DNA from: Oscillospiraceae bacterium
Lineage (GTDB): Bacteria; Bacillota; Clostridia; Oscillospirales; Acutalibacteraceae
Length of the DNA: 64,000 bases
Direction: 5' to 3'
Assembly (NCBI GenBank): GCA_015066225.1
Contig: SVOT01000002.1
Span: forward strand, 62,001-126,000
Both the position numbers and the translations under genes were made by a program. Of this stretch, positions 9,206 to 16,935 are shown one piece after another. How positions within the stretch are numbered: the first letter of the stretch is position 1; each line of letters opens with the position of its first letter. Below the pieces are notes generated by a model that did not search any database, was not told the DNA's origin, and saw nothing but the letters and a program-made list of their open reading frames with translations.

Positions 9206-9406
9206 TTCGTTTATATATTCAATTATATCAGAAATCTTACATTCCAAAGCTGAACAAATACGGTCTAAAACATAGCTGTCATATCGGGTTACTTTGTTTT
9301 TATAATAGTTATCAATAATTTGATATTGAATGCCTGTTTTTTGAGCTAATTTGTACCGAGTTAAATCTTTTTCTTTTAACACCTTATCAAGCGATATTTT
9401 CACCAT
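9197..9406 (-). CDS. XRE/Cro-type HTH regulator, likely controller of the adjacent methylase
   Basis: A 69-residue single-domain helix-turn-helix protein (YKLAQKTGIQYQIIDNYYKN recognition region, then LDRICSALECKISDIIEY), the size and form of Cro/C1 regulators such as YozG and of restriction-modification controller proteins. It diverges from the methylase gene, and the shared 146-base region contains overlapping promoters and a perfect 36-base palindrome. The inferred role is timing of methylase and nuclease expression. The ATG at 9406 has only a weak ribosome binding site; GTG at 9403 is an alternative. Confidence 0.75.
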   Translation of the reverse strand: MVKISLDKVLKEKDLTRYKLAQKTGIQYQIIDNYYKNKVTRYDSYVLDRICSALECKISDIIEYINEEK

Positions 9407-9446
9407 AAACCAATCACCGAATATAGTTTAATAAATATATACTTTA

Positions 9447-9475
9447 TTGACAATTTACTTAATAAAATGTATATT
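9447..9475 (+). promoter_or_regulatory. Consensus-like promoter for the methylase-nuclease operon
   Basis: TTGACA is followed after 17 bases by TATATT. The -35 overlaps a minus-strand TTGTCA that could serve the divergent regulator. A looser inverted repeat (TATATACTTTATT against AATAAAATGTATA) spans the same bases. Confidence 0.65.
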
Positions 9476-9476
9476 T

Positions 9477-9512
9477 ATATAGATATATACTTATTAAAGT
9501 ATATATCTATAT
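9477..9512. promoter_or_regulatory. 36-base perfect palindrome, candidate operator
   Basis: ATATAGATATATACTT, then ATTA, then the exact reverse complement of the first arm. It begins two bases after the methylase -10 box, so a bound protein would block transcription start or elongation. The divergent XRE gene is the obvious candidate binder. Confidence 0.65.
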
Positions 9513-9552
9513 GGTCAAAAATATTCATTTATCGTAAGTTGGAGTTTTATAT

Positions 9553-10692
9553 ATGGCAGGCAATAAAAATTTGGGAAATGCTAAAATGGGTAGAAATGAT
9601 GAATTTTATACTCAATTAGCAGATATAGAAATGGAATTGAAACATTACAGAAAACATTTTGCGGGAAAAACTGTTTTTTGTAATTGTGATGACCCTTATG
9701 AAAGCAATTTTTTTAAATATTTTGCAATGAATTTTAATTATTTGGGACTAAAAAAATTAATAGCAACTTGTTATTCTGGCTCTCCTATTGTCGGTGAAGA
9801 ATTTGAACAGTTATCTTTATTTGATATTATTCCTAATGAGAAAAATAGTCCTAAAAAATACCCATATAAAATTGAAATAACCGAAGTGAGTGATGCTAAT
9901 GGGGATGGTGTGATTGATTTAACAGATATTGAATACCTGTTGCAAAATAATCAGAATACACTTTCTTTATTAGAGGGTAATGGAGATTTTCGCTCGGATG
10001 AGTGCATTTCACTTTTAAAGGAATCAGATATAGTAGTAACAAATCCGCCTTTTTCCTTATTTAAGGAATTTTTACCATTACTAATTAAATATAAAAAGAA
10101 TTTTATAATTATAGCAAGTATGCAATCAATAAAATATAAAGAGATTTTTCCTTTAATATTAAAAAACGAGGTATGGGCGGGTTACTCCTTTAACAAAACA
10201 ATGGAGTTCGTTATGCCACCAGAATATCAACTAAAAGGCAAAGCCTTTATAGATGAAAAAGGAAGAAAACACGGGTACGTTCCAGGAATATGTTGGTTGA
10301 CAAACCTTGATATAAAGAAAAGGCATGAATTTTTTGAAATGTACAAGAAATATGACCCTGAAATTTATAAAAAATATGATAATTATGATGCTATCGAAGT
10401 GAAAAATATAAATGATATACCATATGATTATGACGGGAATATGGGTGTTCCTATATCATTTTTAGACAAGTTAAATCCTGAACAATTTGAGTTGATTGGT
10501 TCATCAGATGTTTCCGACACATTAGAGGGAATAAAAGTTTTAGGGGAAGAGTGGATAAGAAAATATCGCGAACAAGGCGGGACGGGACATTATACAGCCA
10601 ATATGAAATCTGTTGGGTATTCGGGAGACGGTAAACATAAAATTATTTTTAGCAGGTTAATAATAAGGCATAAGAAAAATAACAAGATTTAA
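9553..10692 (+). CDS. EcoRI-family adenine-specific DNA methyltransferase
   Basis: A 379-residue protein with the features of the EcoRI-methylase family: GRNDEFYTQ near residue 14, FCNCDDPYESNFFKYF near 42-57, and the catalytic NPPF motif at about 164-167 (DIVVTNPPFSLFKEF). These enzymes transfer methyl groups from S-adenosylmethionine to adenine N6. A D114-to-D125 segment (DANGDGVIDLTD) looks like an EF-hand/dockerin calcium loop inside the enzyme, which I recall in relatives too. The ATG follows TTGGAG. It lies 21 bases before a DUF262-HNH gene and behind an operator-like palindrome, so it is probably the modification arm of a restriction system. Confidence 0.88.
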   Translation: MAGNKNLGNAKMGRNDEFYTQLADIEMELKHYRKHFAGKTVFCNCDDPYESNFFKYFAMNFNYLGLKKLIATCYSGSPIVGEEFEQLSLFDIIPNEKNSPKKYPYKIEITEVSDANGDGVIDLTDIEYLLQNNQNTLSLLEGNGDFRSDECISLLKESDIVVTNPPFSLFKEFLPLLIKYKKNFIIIASMQSIKYKEIFPLILKNEVWAGYSFNKTMEFVMPPEYQLKGKAFIDEKGRKHGYVPGICWLTNLDIKKRHEFFEMYKKYDPEIYKKYDNYDAIEVKNINDIPYDYDGNMGVPISFLDKLNPEQFELIGSSDVSDTLEGIKVLGEEWIRKYREQGGTGHYTANMKSVGYSGDGKHKIIFSRLIIRHKKNNKI

Positions 10693-10713
10693 TTATTAAG
10701 GGGTGGAAAGTTA

Positions 10714-11853
10714 ATGGAAATTAAATTGCAGGAAATATCTGTCCGTGATGTTTTTGACGGCTACTATAATGATGAAGAAAGCGGACAAGTTGTTGCTTAT
10801 GGTGGCAAACTAAATGTTAGACCTGCTTACCAAAGAGAATTTGTTTATGACGATAAAAAGAAAATTGCTGTTATGAATTCTATTCTCCATGAATTTCCGT
10901 TGAATGTAATGTATTGGTCTGAAAATGAAGATGGTACATACGAAATGTTAGACGGTCAGCAGAGAACAATATCAATTTGTGATTGGTTAGATAATGGATA
11001 TTCCATATTTGCAAATCCAGCTTCACCAACTACACCTTATTATGCCCATACATCAAAAGAAATCACAGAAAAAGTCCTTGATTACAAATTAATGATTTAT
11101 ATTTGTAAGGGTACAGACACAGAAAAACTTGATTGGTTTAAAATAATCAATATTGCCGGAGAAAAGCTTACAGACCAAGAGCTTCGCAATGCTATTTATA
11201 CAGGTGAATGGTTGAGCGATGCTAAAAAATATTTCAGTAAAAATCAATGTATTGCTTATAAAATTGGCGAAAAATATATGAGTGGCTCAACAATCAGACA
11301 GGACTATTTACAGACTGTTTTAAGTTGGGTATCAGCAAAAGAAAACAAGACGATTGAACAGTATATGGCAGAACATCAGCACGATACACACGCAACCCCA
11401 TTGAAACAGTATTATAAAACTATTATTGATTGGGTTGAATTAACTTTCCCTAAATACAGAGCAAAGCTTATGAAAGGGTTGAATTGGGGTATTCTGTACA
11501 ATGAATATTGTAATAATGTTTATGACCCCAATGAATTAGAGAAAGAAATAAATTTACTCTTACAAGATGATGACATTACAAAGCAAAAAGGTATTTATGA
11601 ATATCTGTTAAGTGGTAAAACAAAAGAAAAAGTGTTGTCAATTCGTGCATTTACCGATAATGAAAAACGGACTTTGTACGAAAGACAACACGGAATTTGC
11701 CCTATGTGTAAGGCAGAGGGTAAAGATATTAAATGGGATTTTGAAGATATGCACGCTGACCATAAAATTCCTTGGAGTAAGGGTGGACATACAACTCTTG
11801 AAAATGGACAAATGCTTTGCAGAGAACATAATCTTGAAAAGTCGGATATGTAA
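10714..11853 (+). CDS. DUF262 and HNH endonuclease domain protein (likely restriction component)
   Basis: A 379-residue fusion. The N-terminal DUF262 domain has RPAYQREFVYDDKKK near residue 37 and the nucleotide-related DGQQR motif at 80-84, as in GmrS-type and other restriction proteins. The C-terminus is an HNH nuclease with CPMC at 329-332, HADHKIPWSKGG around 347-358 and CREH near 369-372, giving zinc-binding cysteines and catalytic histidines. It is directly downstream of an adenine methylase in the same operon, so it probably cuts unmethylated DNA, although some DUF262 nucleases target modified DNA instead. The start follows GGGGTGG. Confidence 0.85.
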   Translation: MEIKLQEISVRDVFDGYYNDEESGQVVAYGGKLNVRPAYQREFVYDDKKKIAVMNSILHEFPLNVMYWSENEDGTYEMLDGQQRTISICDWLDNGYSIFANPASPTTPYYAHTSKEITEKVLDYKLMIYICKGTDTEKLDWFKIINIAGEKLTDQELRNAIYTGEWLSDAKKYFSKNQCIAYKIGEKYMSGSTIRQDYLQTVLSWVSAKENKTIEQYMAEHQHDTHATPLKQYYKTIIDWVELTFPKYRAKLMKGLNWGILYNEYCNNVYDPNELEKEINLLLQDDDITKQKGIYEYLLSGKTKEKVLSIRAFTDNEKRTLYERQHGICPMCKAEGKDIKWDFEDMHADHKIPWSKGGHTTLENGQMLCREHNLEKSDM

Positions 11854-11873
11854 AGTTATTTATAAAATGAAAT

Positions 11874-11921
11874 CTAACTCGAATTTTCTTAAAACAGTAA
11901 GAGATTCGGGTTAGTATTTTT
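11874..11921 (+). terminator. Rho-independent terminator after the nuclease gene
   Basis: CTAACTCGAAT pairs imperfectly with ATTCGGGTTAG across an 18-base loop and is followed by TATTTTTT. Confidence 0.65.
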
Positions 11922-11961
11922 TAGTTAGTAAAAATGGGTGGAAAAAAGAAATAAAATAATG

Positions 11962-12004
11962 TATAATTTTGTTATAAAGTTTTATTTAGAGTTTTATAAC
12001 AAAA
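11962..12004 (+). promoter_or_regulatory. TATAAT box followed by a perfect inverted repeat
   Basis: A TATAAT at 11962-11967 overlaps the first base of an inverted repeat TTTTGTTATAAA / TTTATAACAAAA (11967-11978 and 11993-12004). The second arm abuts the AGGAG ribosome binding site of the next gene, so it could be an operator or an mRNA hairpin affecting translation. No clear -35 is present. Confidence 0.45.
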
Positions 12005-12013
12005 GGAGAAAAA

Positions 12014-13060
12014 ATGAAAGTTTTAGTTACAGGACTAGGTTTGGCTCATGATTTTGGTATATGCGAGCCTTGTGGAATGAATTATTCTTGGTTGATTAAC
12101 AATCCATCAACATTGTTATGGGCAGATAAATTAGTATTTCCTAAAAAGTCTTTCAATGCACAATTAGAAGAAAACGATAATAAAGAAAGTATTGCTATAA
12201 ACTTAATTTTAGAAATAGCTAAAGATAATAATTTGATAGAGACTTTCAATGTCGAAGACATTTTGCACGAAGGAGTAACTCCAGATTTTGACGCTGAGGG
12301 GCAAATGGATTCAAAGATTTTATTAGAAAATTTCCCAGACAATATTACAGAAGGTAATTATAAAGAAGTTCCTGGTGAAATATTAATTGATGGAAGACCA
12401 TATTGTTATGCAAAAATAGCAGCCATAAATGCATCAATTTTTTTAAGCAATGAATTAAATGTAAATTGTTTGTTCGATAAATATGAATACAATTTTTTAA
12501 AATACAAATTTAATTCTCCTATGACATATAATGAACAATTATTTTCTGAAGTGTTTTCGCCCGTTCTTCCTAATGAAATGATTTTACATAACTACGCTTT
12601 TACTGACGAAGAACATTGTAGAAACTGTCAAAAATATGAAGAGTGTCAAAAAACATACCTTAACTCAATTGAAAAAGCAATGATAAATATAGTTAATTTA
12701 AGAAATAGAGATGAAATTTTAGTAGCCAAGAATGAATTACAAAATTTAATAGATACTAAAAATGATTTAACAACACTTAAAGATTTAGAAGATTTGAAAA
12801 AAGAATATCAGGAGAAACAAGTTAAAATAAATAAAAATATTTATAAAGTCTTTCCTAAAGTTAAAAGATGGACCAATATAACATCAATACTCGCTACACC
12901 ATTCACTGTCGGAGCGGCACTATGTGGAGAAGTAGGAGTTGCTGCTGCGGGAGCTGCCGCTTTGGTTGGAATAACAAAAATATCAGAAGAATATATGAAA
13001 TACTATGAAAATAAAAATAAATGGGTTGGTTTTATAAATAATCCTCATACTATACCATAA
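12014..13060 (+). CDS. Unrecognised protein with C-terminal hydrophobic segment
   Basis: I do not recognise this 348-residue protein. The N-terminus (MKVLVTGLGLAHDFGI) is strand-like and could begin an alpha/beta fold, but there is no Walker or Rossmann glycine pattern. A cysteine cluster HCRNCQKYEEC near residue 205 could bind metal. Residues about 235-275 are strongly charged and probably form a coiled coil, followed by a roughly 30-residue hydrophobic, Ala/Gly-rich stretch (FTVGAALCGEVGVAAAGAAA) that may insert in or disrupt a membrane. A strong AAGGAG site fixes the ATG. Its place at the end of a defence island suggests an effector-like role, which is inference only. Confidence 0.7.
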   Translation: MKVLVTGLGLAHDFGICEPCGMNYSWLINNPSTLLWADKLVFPKKSFNAQLEENDNKESIAINLILEIAKDNNLIETFNVEDILHEGVTPDFDAEGQMDSKILLENFPDNITEGNYKEVPGEILIDGRPYCYAKIAAINASIFLSNELNVNCLFDKYEYNFLKYKFNSPMTYNEQLFSEVFSPVLPNEMILHNYAFTDEEHCRNCQKYEECQKTYLNSIEKAMINIVNLRNRDEILVAKNELQNLIDTKNDLTTLKDLEDLKKEYQEKQVKINKNIYKVFPKVKRWTNITSILATPFTVGAALCGEVGVAAAGAAALVGITKISEEYMKYYENKNKWVGFINNPHTIP

Positions 13061-13164
13061 AAGCGGTAAAAATAAACTTAAAAAAGTAAATTATGAATTA
13101 AATACTTAAAACAACCAAAATTACAAATAATTTTTTTCGCAGGGAAATATTATCGAAAAAACGT

Positions 13165-13260
13165 AACGCAGATTTTCGGAACACAAAAAATGACCGCAAC
13201 TCCTTACATATCAAGGATTTGCGGTTTGCTTTTTCGTAGGAAACTACTGCTGGAAATAAA
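13165..13260 (+). repeat. Terminator-bearing repeat, copy A
   Basis: A stretch of about 96 bases is repeated, with a few substitutions, at 21780-21876. Its core hairpin pairs ACCGCAACTCCTT with AAGGATTTGCGGT and is followed by TTGCTTTTT, so it works as an intrinsic terminator on the plus strand. Confidence 0.75.
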
Positions 13261-13263
13261 AAA

Positions 13264-13468
13264 TCACGGCGTGAGCCGTGTGTGTAATCCGTCATTGACG
13301 AAATGTAATCGTAACTTTAGTTGCGTATGTAATCAATACGAAAGATTGCATACACCAAGGTGATGCCATACGCCTTCGGCAATTACATACACGGGATCGC
13401 GTGATTACATACCAATCCTTCGGATTGGATAAAAAAAGAGCCTCGCTATTGCGAAGCTCTTTTTTGGT
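13264..13468 (+). repeat. Hairpin array 1
   Basis: A run of short hairpins with different stems but common linkers: CACGGC/GCCGTG, CGTC/GACG, TAAC/GTTG, CAAT/ATTG, GCC-TTCG-GGC and CCAATCC-TTCG-GGATTGG, ending in the terminator GAGCCTCGC/GCGAAGCTC plus TTTTTT. Linkers read TGTAATC in the left half and GATTACA in the right half, so the array as a whole is also an inverted structure. The last 66 bases are identical to the end of array 2. Read on the minus strand it would terminate the sialate esterase transcript. Confidence 0.85.
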
Positions 13469-13529
13469 TTTAAGTTTCTTATAATGAGGGAATGTAATAT
13501 AAAACACAACCACCAATATGTTTATCAAT

Positions 13530-15746
13530 TTAACCTGTAATCATCTTTATAAGTGACATAATAAAGGTGATAAAAGAGTTTATTTTTTCAAACAAATTAT
13601 AAAACGGTGATGTAGCGTTTTCCTCTTCGCTTTCTGCATCGAAACGGATGTTATCCATACTGATATTAGCGCTGTTGCGGGAGGAAAAAACAAACTTAAT
13701 ATCCTTTACCTCGTTAAGAACGTTGTTAGAAAAGGCTTGCTTGGTCATATCATTGCTCATTACAAGGGTGTTGAGGCTTATGCTAATTGTGTGCCAGTTT
13801 CCGTCAGCCGGGATGGTAACTGCTTCAAAATCAGCGGAAGTGTAGTAAGAGAGTGAGTTCGTATAAAGTTCAATACGGTCAAAGGTCACATCTTCCGCCC
13901 CGTTGTTTCGAACATAAAAGCTTATAGTGCCATAATCGGTATAGTTATCATCGGCTTCGTCAAAGTTTTCGGTTGAAGCGGCGTTCTTGTAGGTGAGCTT
14001 CGGCTTAACGGCAAAGGTCTCCGAAGAAGAAATAATATTAAGTCCGTTTTCACCGCTGAAAGCATCAACGCTCTCAATATTTACTTTTGCATTCTCACCA
14101 TACCATGATTTGTAGTAGCTGCCGTATGTATCGGAATAATTGTGCCACAGCAAAATATCATCGCAATCAGTCCACGGCTTATCCACCCAATAATTTGCAT
14201 TTTCGGGAACATTCCATTTAAACGGGCTTGCAGGAATAGTCTGGTTGTTGCTTTGTGTTGCGAAAAGATTAGAACGATAATTTCCGACACAGTATGCATA
14301 CGTAACAGATGTGGGAGTGGTAATGCTGTCGGAATAAACTCTTACGGTATCTTTGTTTATTATTTCTGCATTTGCTTGCACAAATATTCCTCTGCTGTCA
14401 CAAATTGCAAAGCCATGAAGTGTATTCCCGTTTACTGCGAGACCGTCGCCCACATCGGAAAAAGTTACAAAAACACTTGAATCAGCGATCTCAATATGTT
14501 TGGGATAGGGTGCAGAGTAACTGTTGTATTTGCCGTAAACGAGACCGTCAGCAGCATAAGCCATTCTTTTACCGATTTCTTCTTTGCATTCAGGATGAAT
14601 AGCACCAACATCAGCTGTAAAGGTTGAAGGAATGTCATAATTTGTAACAACTGCTCTTGAATCGGGAGTTTCATTACGGAACTTAGAATATTCAATATTC
14701 CAATCAATAAGATTAAAACCATTATCGGAGTACATATAGGGAGCAAGTTGTGCATAAATGAGAGGGAGAAGACCATTTTTATAGTTAAAGTGGTCTGTGT
14801 AGAAGCTTTGTAAAAGCTCAAGCTGAGCAGTGTATTCCTCGGGAGAATAGCCAAACATAAGGTCTGATTCACCTTGATACCAAATCATACCTGATAGTCT
14901 GAAATTCTTGAGAGCATTTGTTCTTAAATTGAAATTTGCAGTCATATCGTGATATATATTCTGTTCAGCTTCATTCCAATCACCGATTTCGATATATCTG
15001 CCATGGTTTGAAAGGATATTTTTTACATCAGCACAATTATCAATTGCATCTCTTGAGAGCCAGGATGCAATTGTGGAGCCACCTAAAGAGGAATTAAGTA
15101 TACCAACAGGCATATTCAATTTTTTAAGCATACTTTCTGCAAAAAAATACGCAACAGCACTCATACCATAAATGCCGTCATCCTCACCGGTGATCCATTT
15201 AGCATCCTTGATATCGTTTTGGGCATCAAGGGGCACAAGCTCTGATGAGCCGTTGTATTCAGGATAGGCAGGTTCAACAAGAACGCGAAGCCATTTTGAC
15301 AGTTTTTCACCCCGTGCCATCATCTCTTTGCCGGATTTTTCTTGTGCAAGGGGATACATCATATTACTTTGTCCGCTTGCAAGCCATAACTCTCCGAAAA
15401 CAATGTTTTCAAGCTTTGCAAATTCTTGTAAATCAGCAGTTAAAACAATTGAGTATTCCTCGAAGTCTCCCGCAGGGGCAACAAACGAAACGAAAAAAAC
15501 GCCGTCGGAATTTACAACAGTGTTACCTTTTCTAACAAGCGCTTTGCTTGAATTAAAAAGGGTTGCACTAATTGCTGTGCCGGGCTTACCTGTGCCGGCA
15601 AAAACAACCGCATCGTTTTGTTTGAAAAGCATGCCATCACCATAAACCGAATATAATGATGCTTGCACCTCCCCGGCATAGGATATAGTAATACTACAAG
15701 AGAGAATTGCTATAAACAAGAAAACAGATATTATTTTTTTAACCAT
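13530..15746 (-). CDS. Secreted sialate O-acetylesterase (SASA family)
   Basis: A 738-residue SGNH-type esterase that removes O-acetyl groups from sialic acids or other acylated sugars. It has an N-terminal signal peptide (MVKKIISVFLFIAILSCSIT, cleavage near AYAG-like residues 22-24), a small N-terminal beta domain, the nucleophile block ASGQSNM with Ser near 127, LGGSTIASWLSRDA, IWYQGESD, and the Asp-x-x-His-like GAIHPECK near 365. The last 200 residues look like a carbohydrate-binding beta-sandwich. It has no cell-wall anchor motif. It stands alone, with its own promoter, between two hairpin arrays, which suggests it entered or can leave as a cassette. Confidence 0.85.
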   Translation of the reverse strand: MVKKIISVFLFIAILSCSITISYAGEVQASLYSVYGDGMLFKQNDAVVFAGTGKPGTAISATLFNSSKALVRKGNTVVNSDGVFFVSFVAPAGDFEEYSIVLTADLQEFAKLENIVFGELWLASGQSNMMYPLAQEKSGKEMMARGEKLSKWLRVLVEPAYPEYNGSSELVPLDAQNDIKDAKWITGEDDGIYGMSAVAYFFAESMLKKLNMPVGILNSSLGGSTIASWLSRDAIDNCADVKNILSNHGRYIEIGDWNEAEQNIYHDMTANFNLRTNALKNFRLSGMIWYQGESDLMFGYSPEEYTAQLELLQSFYTDHFNYKNGLLPLIYAQLAPYMYSDNGFNLIDWNIEYSKFRNETPDSRAVVTNYDIPSTFTADVGAIHPECKEEIGKRMAYAADGLVYGKYNSYSAPYPKHIEIADSSVFVTFSDVGDGLAVNGNTLHGFAICDSRGIFVQANAEIINKDTVRVYSDSITTPTSVTYAYCVGNYRSNLFATQSNNQTIPASPFKWNVPENANYWVDKPWTDCDDILLWHNYSDTYGSYYKSWYGENAKVNIESVDAFSGENGLNIISSSETFAVKPKLTYKNAASTENFDEADDNYTDYGTISFYVRNNGAEDVTFDRIELYTNSLSYYTSADFEAVTIPADGNWHTISISLNTLVMSNDMTKQAFSNNVLNEVKDIKFVFSSRNSANISMDNIRFDAESEEENATSPFYNLFEKINSFITFIMSLIKMITG

Positions 15747-15781
15747 ATACTCACCACTTAAAATAATTATGCCGTAAAAAA

Positions 15782-15810
15782 ATCATAACACGGTTTTTTG
15801 TGTTAGTCAA
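15782..15810 (-). promoter_or_regulatory. Promoter of the sialate esterase
   Basis: On the minus strand TTGACT is followed after 17 bases by TATGAT, 36 bases before the start codon. Confidence 0.65.
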
Positions 15811-15862
15811 CAAATAAAGATTGTATTTGAAACTTTGCTATAGCAGAAATAAAAATTCAAAT

Positions 15863-16110
15863 CAAGCGAAGCTAATCAAGGCGAAGCCGTGTATGAAATC
15901 CGTCTTCAGACGGAATGTAATCGCAACTTTTGTTGCGTATGTAATCATAATGAAATTATGAATGTAATCAATACGAAGGATTGCAAAGATACACGCTCAC
16001 GCGTGGTTACATACACCCTTCGGGTGATTACATTCGCCTTCGGCGATTACATACCAATCCTTCGGATTGGATAAAAAAAGAGCCTCGCTATTGCGAAGCT
16101 CTTTTTTGGT
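15863..16110 (+). repeat. Hairpin array 2
   Basis: Related to array 1 in order and linkers. Stems in order: CGTC/GACG, GCAAC/GTTGC, ATAAT/ATTAT, CAAT/ATTG, ACGC/GCGT, CACCC/GGGTG, TCGCC/GGCGA, CCAATCC/GGATTGG, then terminator GAGCCTCGC/GCGAAGCTC. TGTAATC linkers precede the first stems, GTTACAT/GATTACAT linkers follow the later ones. Several stems differ from array 1 while remaining paired. The array runs directly into a copy of the tRNA-Leu 3' end. Confidence 0.85.
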
Positions 16111-16129
16111 GCGAGAGACGGGACTTGAA
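16107..16129 (-). repeat. tRNA-Leu 3'-end fragment (att-like scar 1)
   Basis: Twenty-three bases are identical to the CCA end, acceptor arm and T-arm of the intact tRNA-Leu at 22055-22138, same orientation. The match stops at the T-loop, as expected for an integration duplication. Confidence 0.75.
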
Positions 16130-16480
16130 GGGCCGGAAAACGCACAAACCCCGAAAAATCAATGATTTCTTTCAAGGAACAAAGTCCTGCCGAAAAGCAA
16201 AATAAATATTATTACAACCCCTCAAAATCCCAAAACTAATTCCCTAAAAATGTCCAAAAACAAAAATAATATTTATTTGCATAAAGTAGATGAATCAACA
16301 ATTTGTTTTTTGGGGGTAGGAACAAGTAACATAATGAAAACAAAACACCTTATTCTTTTGCTTTCATTGTGTTACCGTGAATTGAGAATAAAAATCATCA
16401 AACTTGATGTAATAGACGACCAACACAAATTATTCAAAAGAGATAAATTGATGCAGATTTTATGTTTATTAAATTAATTG
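16130..16480. other. Gene-poor left border of the tRNA-Leu island
   Basis: No convincing gene. It contains AACTAATTCCCTAAAA at 16234-16249, repeated exactly at 21711-21726, and a CTGCCGAAAAG string like that near 21765. Composition shifts to AT-rich here. Confidence 0.5.
16234..16249 (+). repeat. 16-base direct repeat, left copy
   Basis: AACTAATTCCCTAAAA matches 21711-21726 exactly and in the same orientation. The two copies bracket the XRE, membrane ORF, AIPR and SIR2 genes. Confidence 0.6.
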
Positions 16481-16804
16481 TTAAATCTCGTTTATTTCAA
16501 CATTACAATTTAATTTTTTTGAAGAACATATTTTAGATAATATTAGTATTAAAATTTCTTGTGTTTTAAGTTTATTTGTATTTGCTGTTTTTTCAAAAAA
16601 CAATAGTGTTTTTTGTGGTATCTTAAAGACTTTGCTATACTTTTTTAACAGTTCATCTGTTACACGTCTTTTACCAGACTCAATATTACTAATATAGGAT
16701 TTGGAATAATTAAGTTTTAGTGCAAGTTCATCCATAGTTATATCATTAGCAATTCGTAACAGTTTTAATACATCATTCATGTAATTTTTGTCGTTGTTAT
16801 TCAT
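16481..16804 (-). CDS. XRE-family HTH regulator of the island
   Basis: A 107-residue protein with an N-terminal Cro/C1 helix-turn-helix (MDELALKLNYSKSYISNIESGKR, about residues 18-40) and a C-terminal helical part of unknown function (LLFFEKTANTNKLKTQEILI). The start is set by AAGGAGC five bases before ATG. It is the second gene after the membrane ORF, with an 11-base inverted repeat just upstream and a 33-base palindrome at the promoter of that ORF, so it probably represses the small operon. Confidence 0.8.
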   Translation of the reverse strand: MNNNDKNYMNDVLKLLRIANDITMDELALKLNYSKSYISNIESGKRRVTDELLKKYSKVFKIPQKTLLFFEKTANTNKLKTQEILILILSKICSSKKLNCNVEINEI

Positions 16805-16823
16805 GTTTAGCTCCTTTAGGTTT

Positions 16824-16854
16824 ATGGGTGTAACAGATAAACCGTTACACCCAT
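16824..16854. promoter_or_regulatory. Inverted repeat upstream of the XRE gene
   Basis: ATGGGTGTAAC and GTTACACCCAT are perfect inverted arms around a nine-base loop, 20 bases before the XRE start codon. It may be an operator or a leader hairpin. Confidence 0.45.
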
Positions 16855-16935
16855 ATTGCATTGTAAAAAAGAGGAAATGTTTAAGAGAAAAAATACTCGA
16901 GAAAGATAGTTATAATTCCTAACAAAAAGACTATT

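Noticed and set aside
13264-16110. CRISPR array
   Set aside because: Linkers are only 7-9 bases and the variable parts are hairpins, not spacers; no cas genes are present.
16250-16477. 75-codon plus-strand ORF at the island border
   Set aside because: No ribosome binding site and no family resemblance; it spans the putative recombination border.
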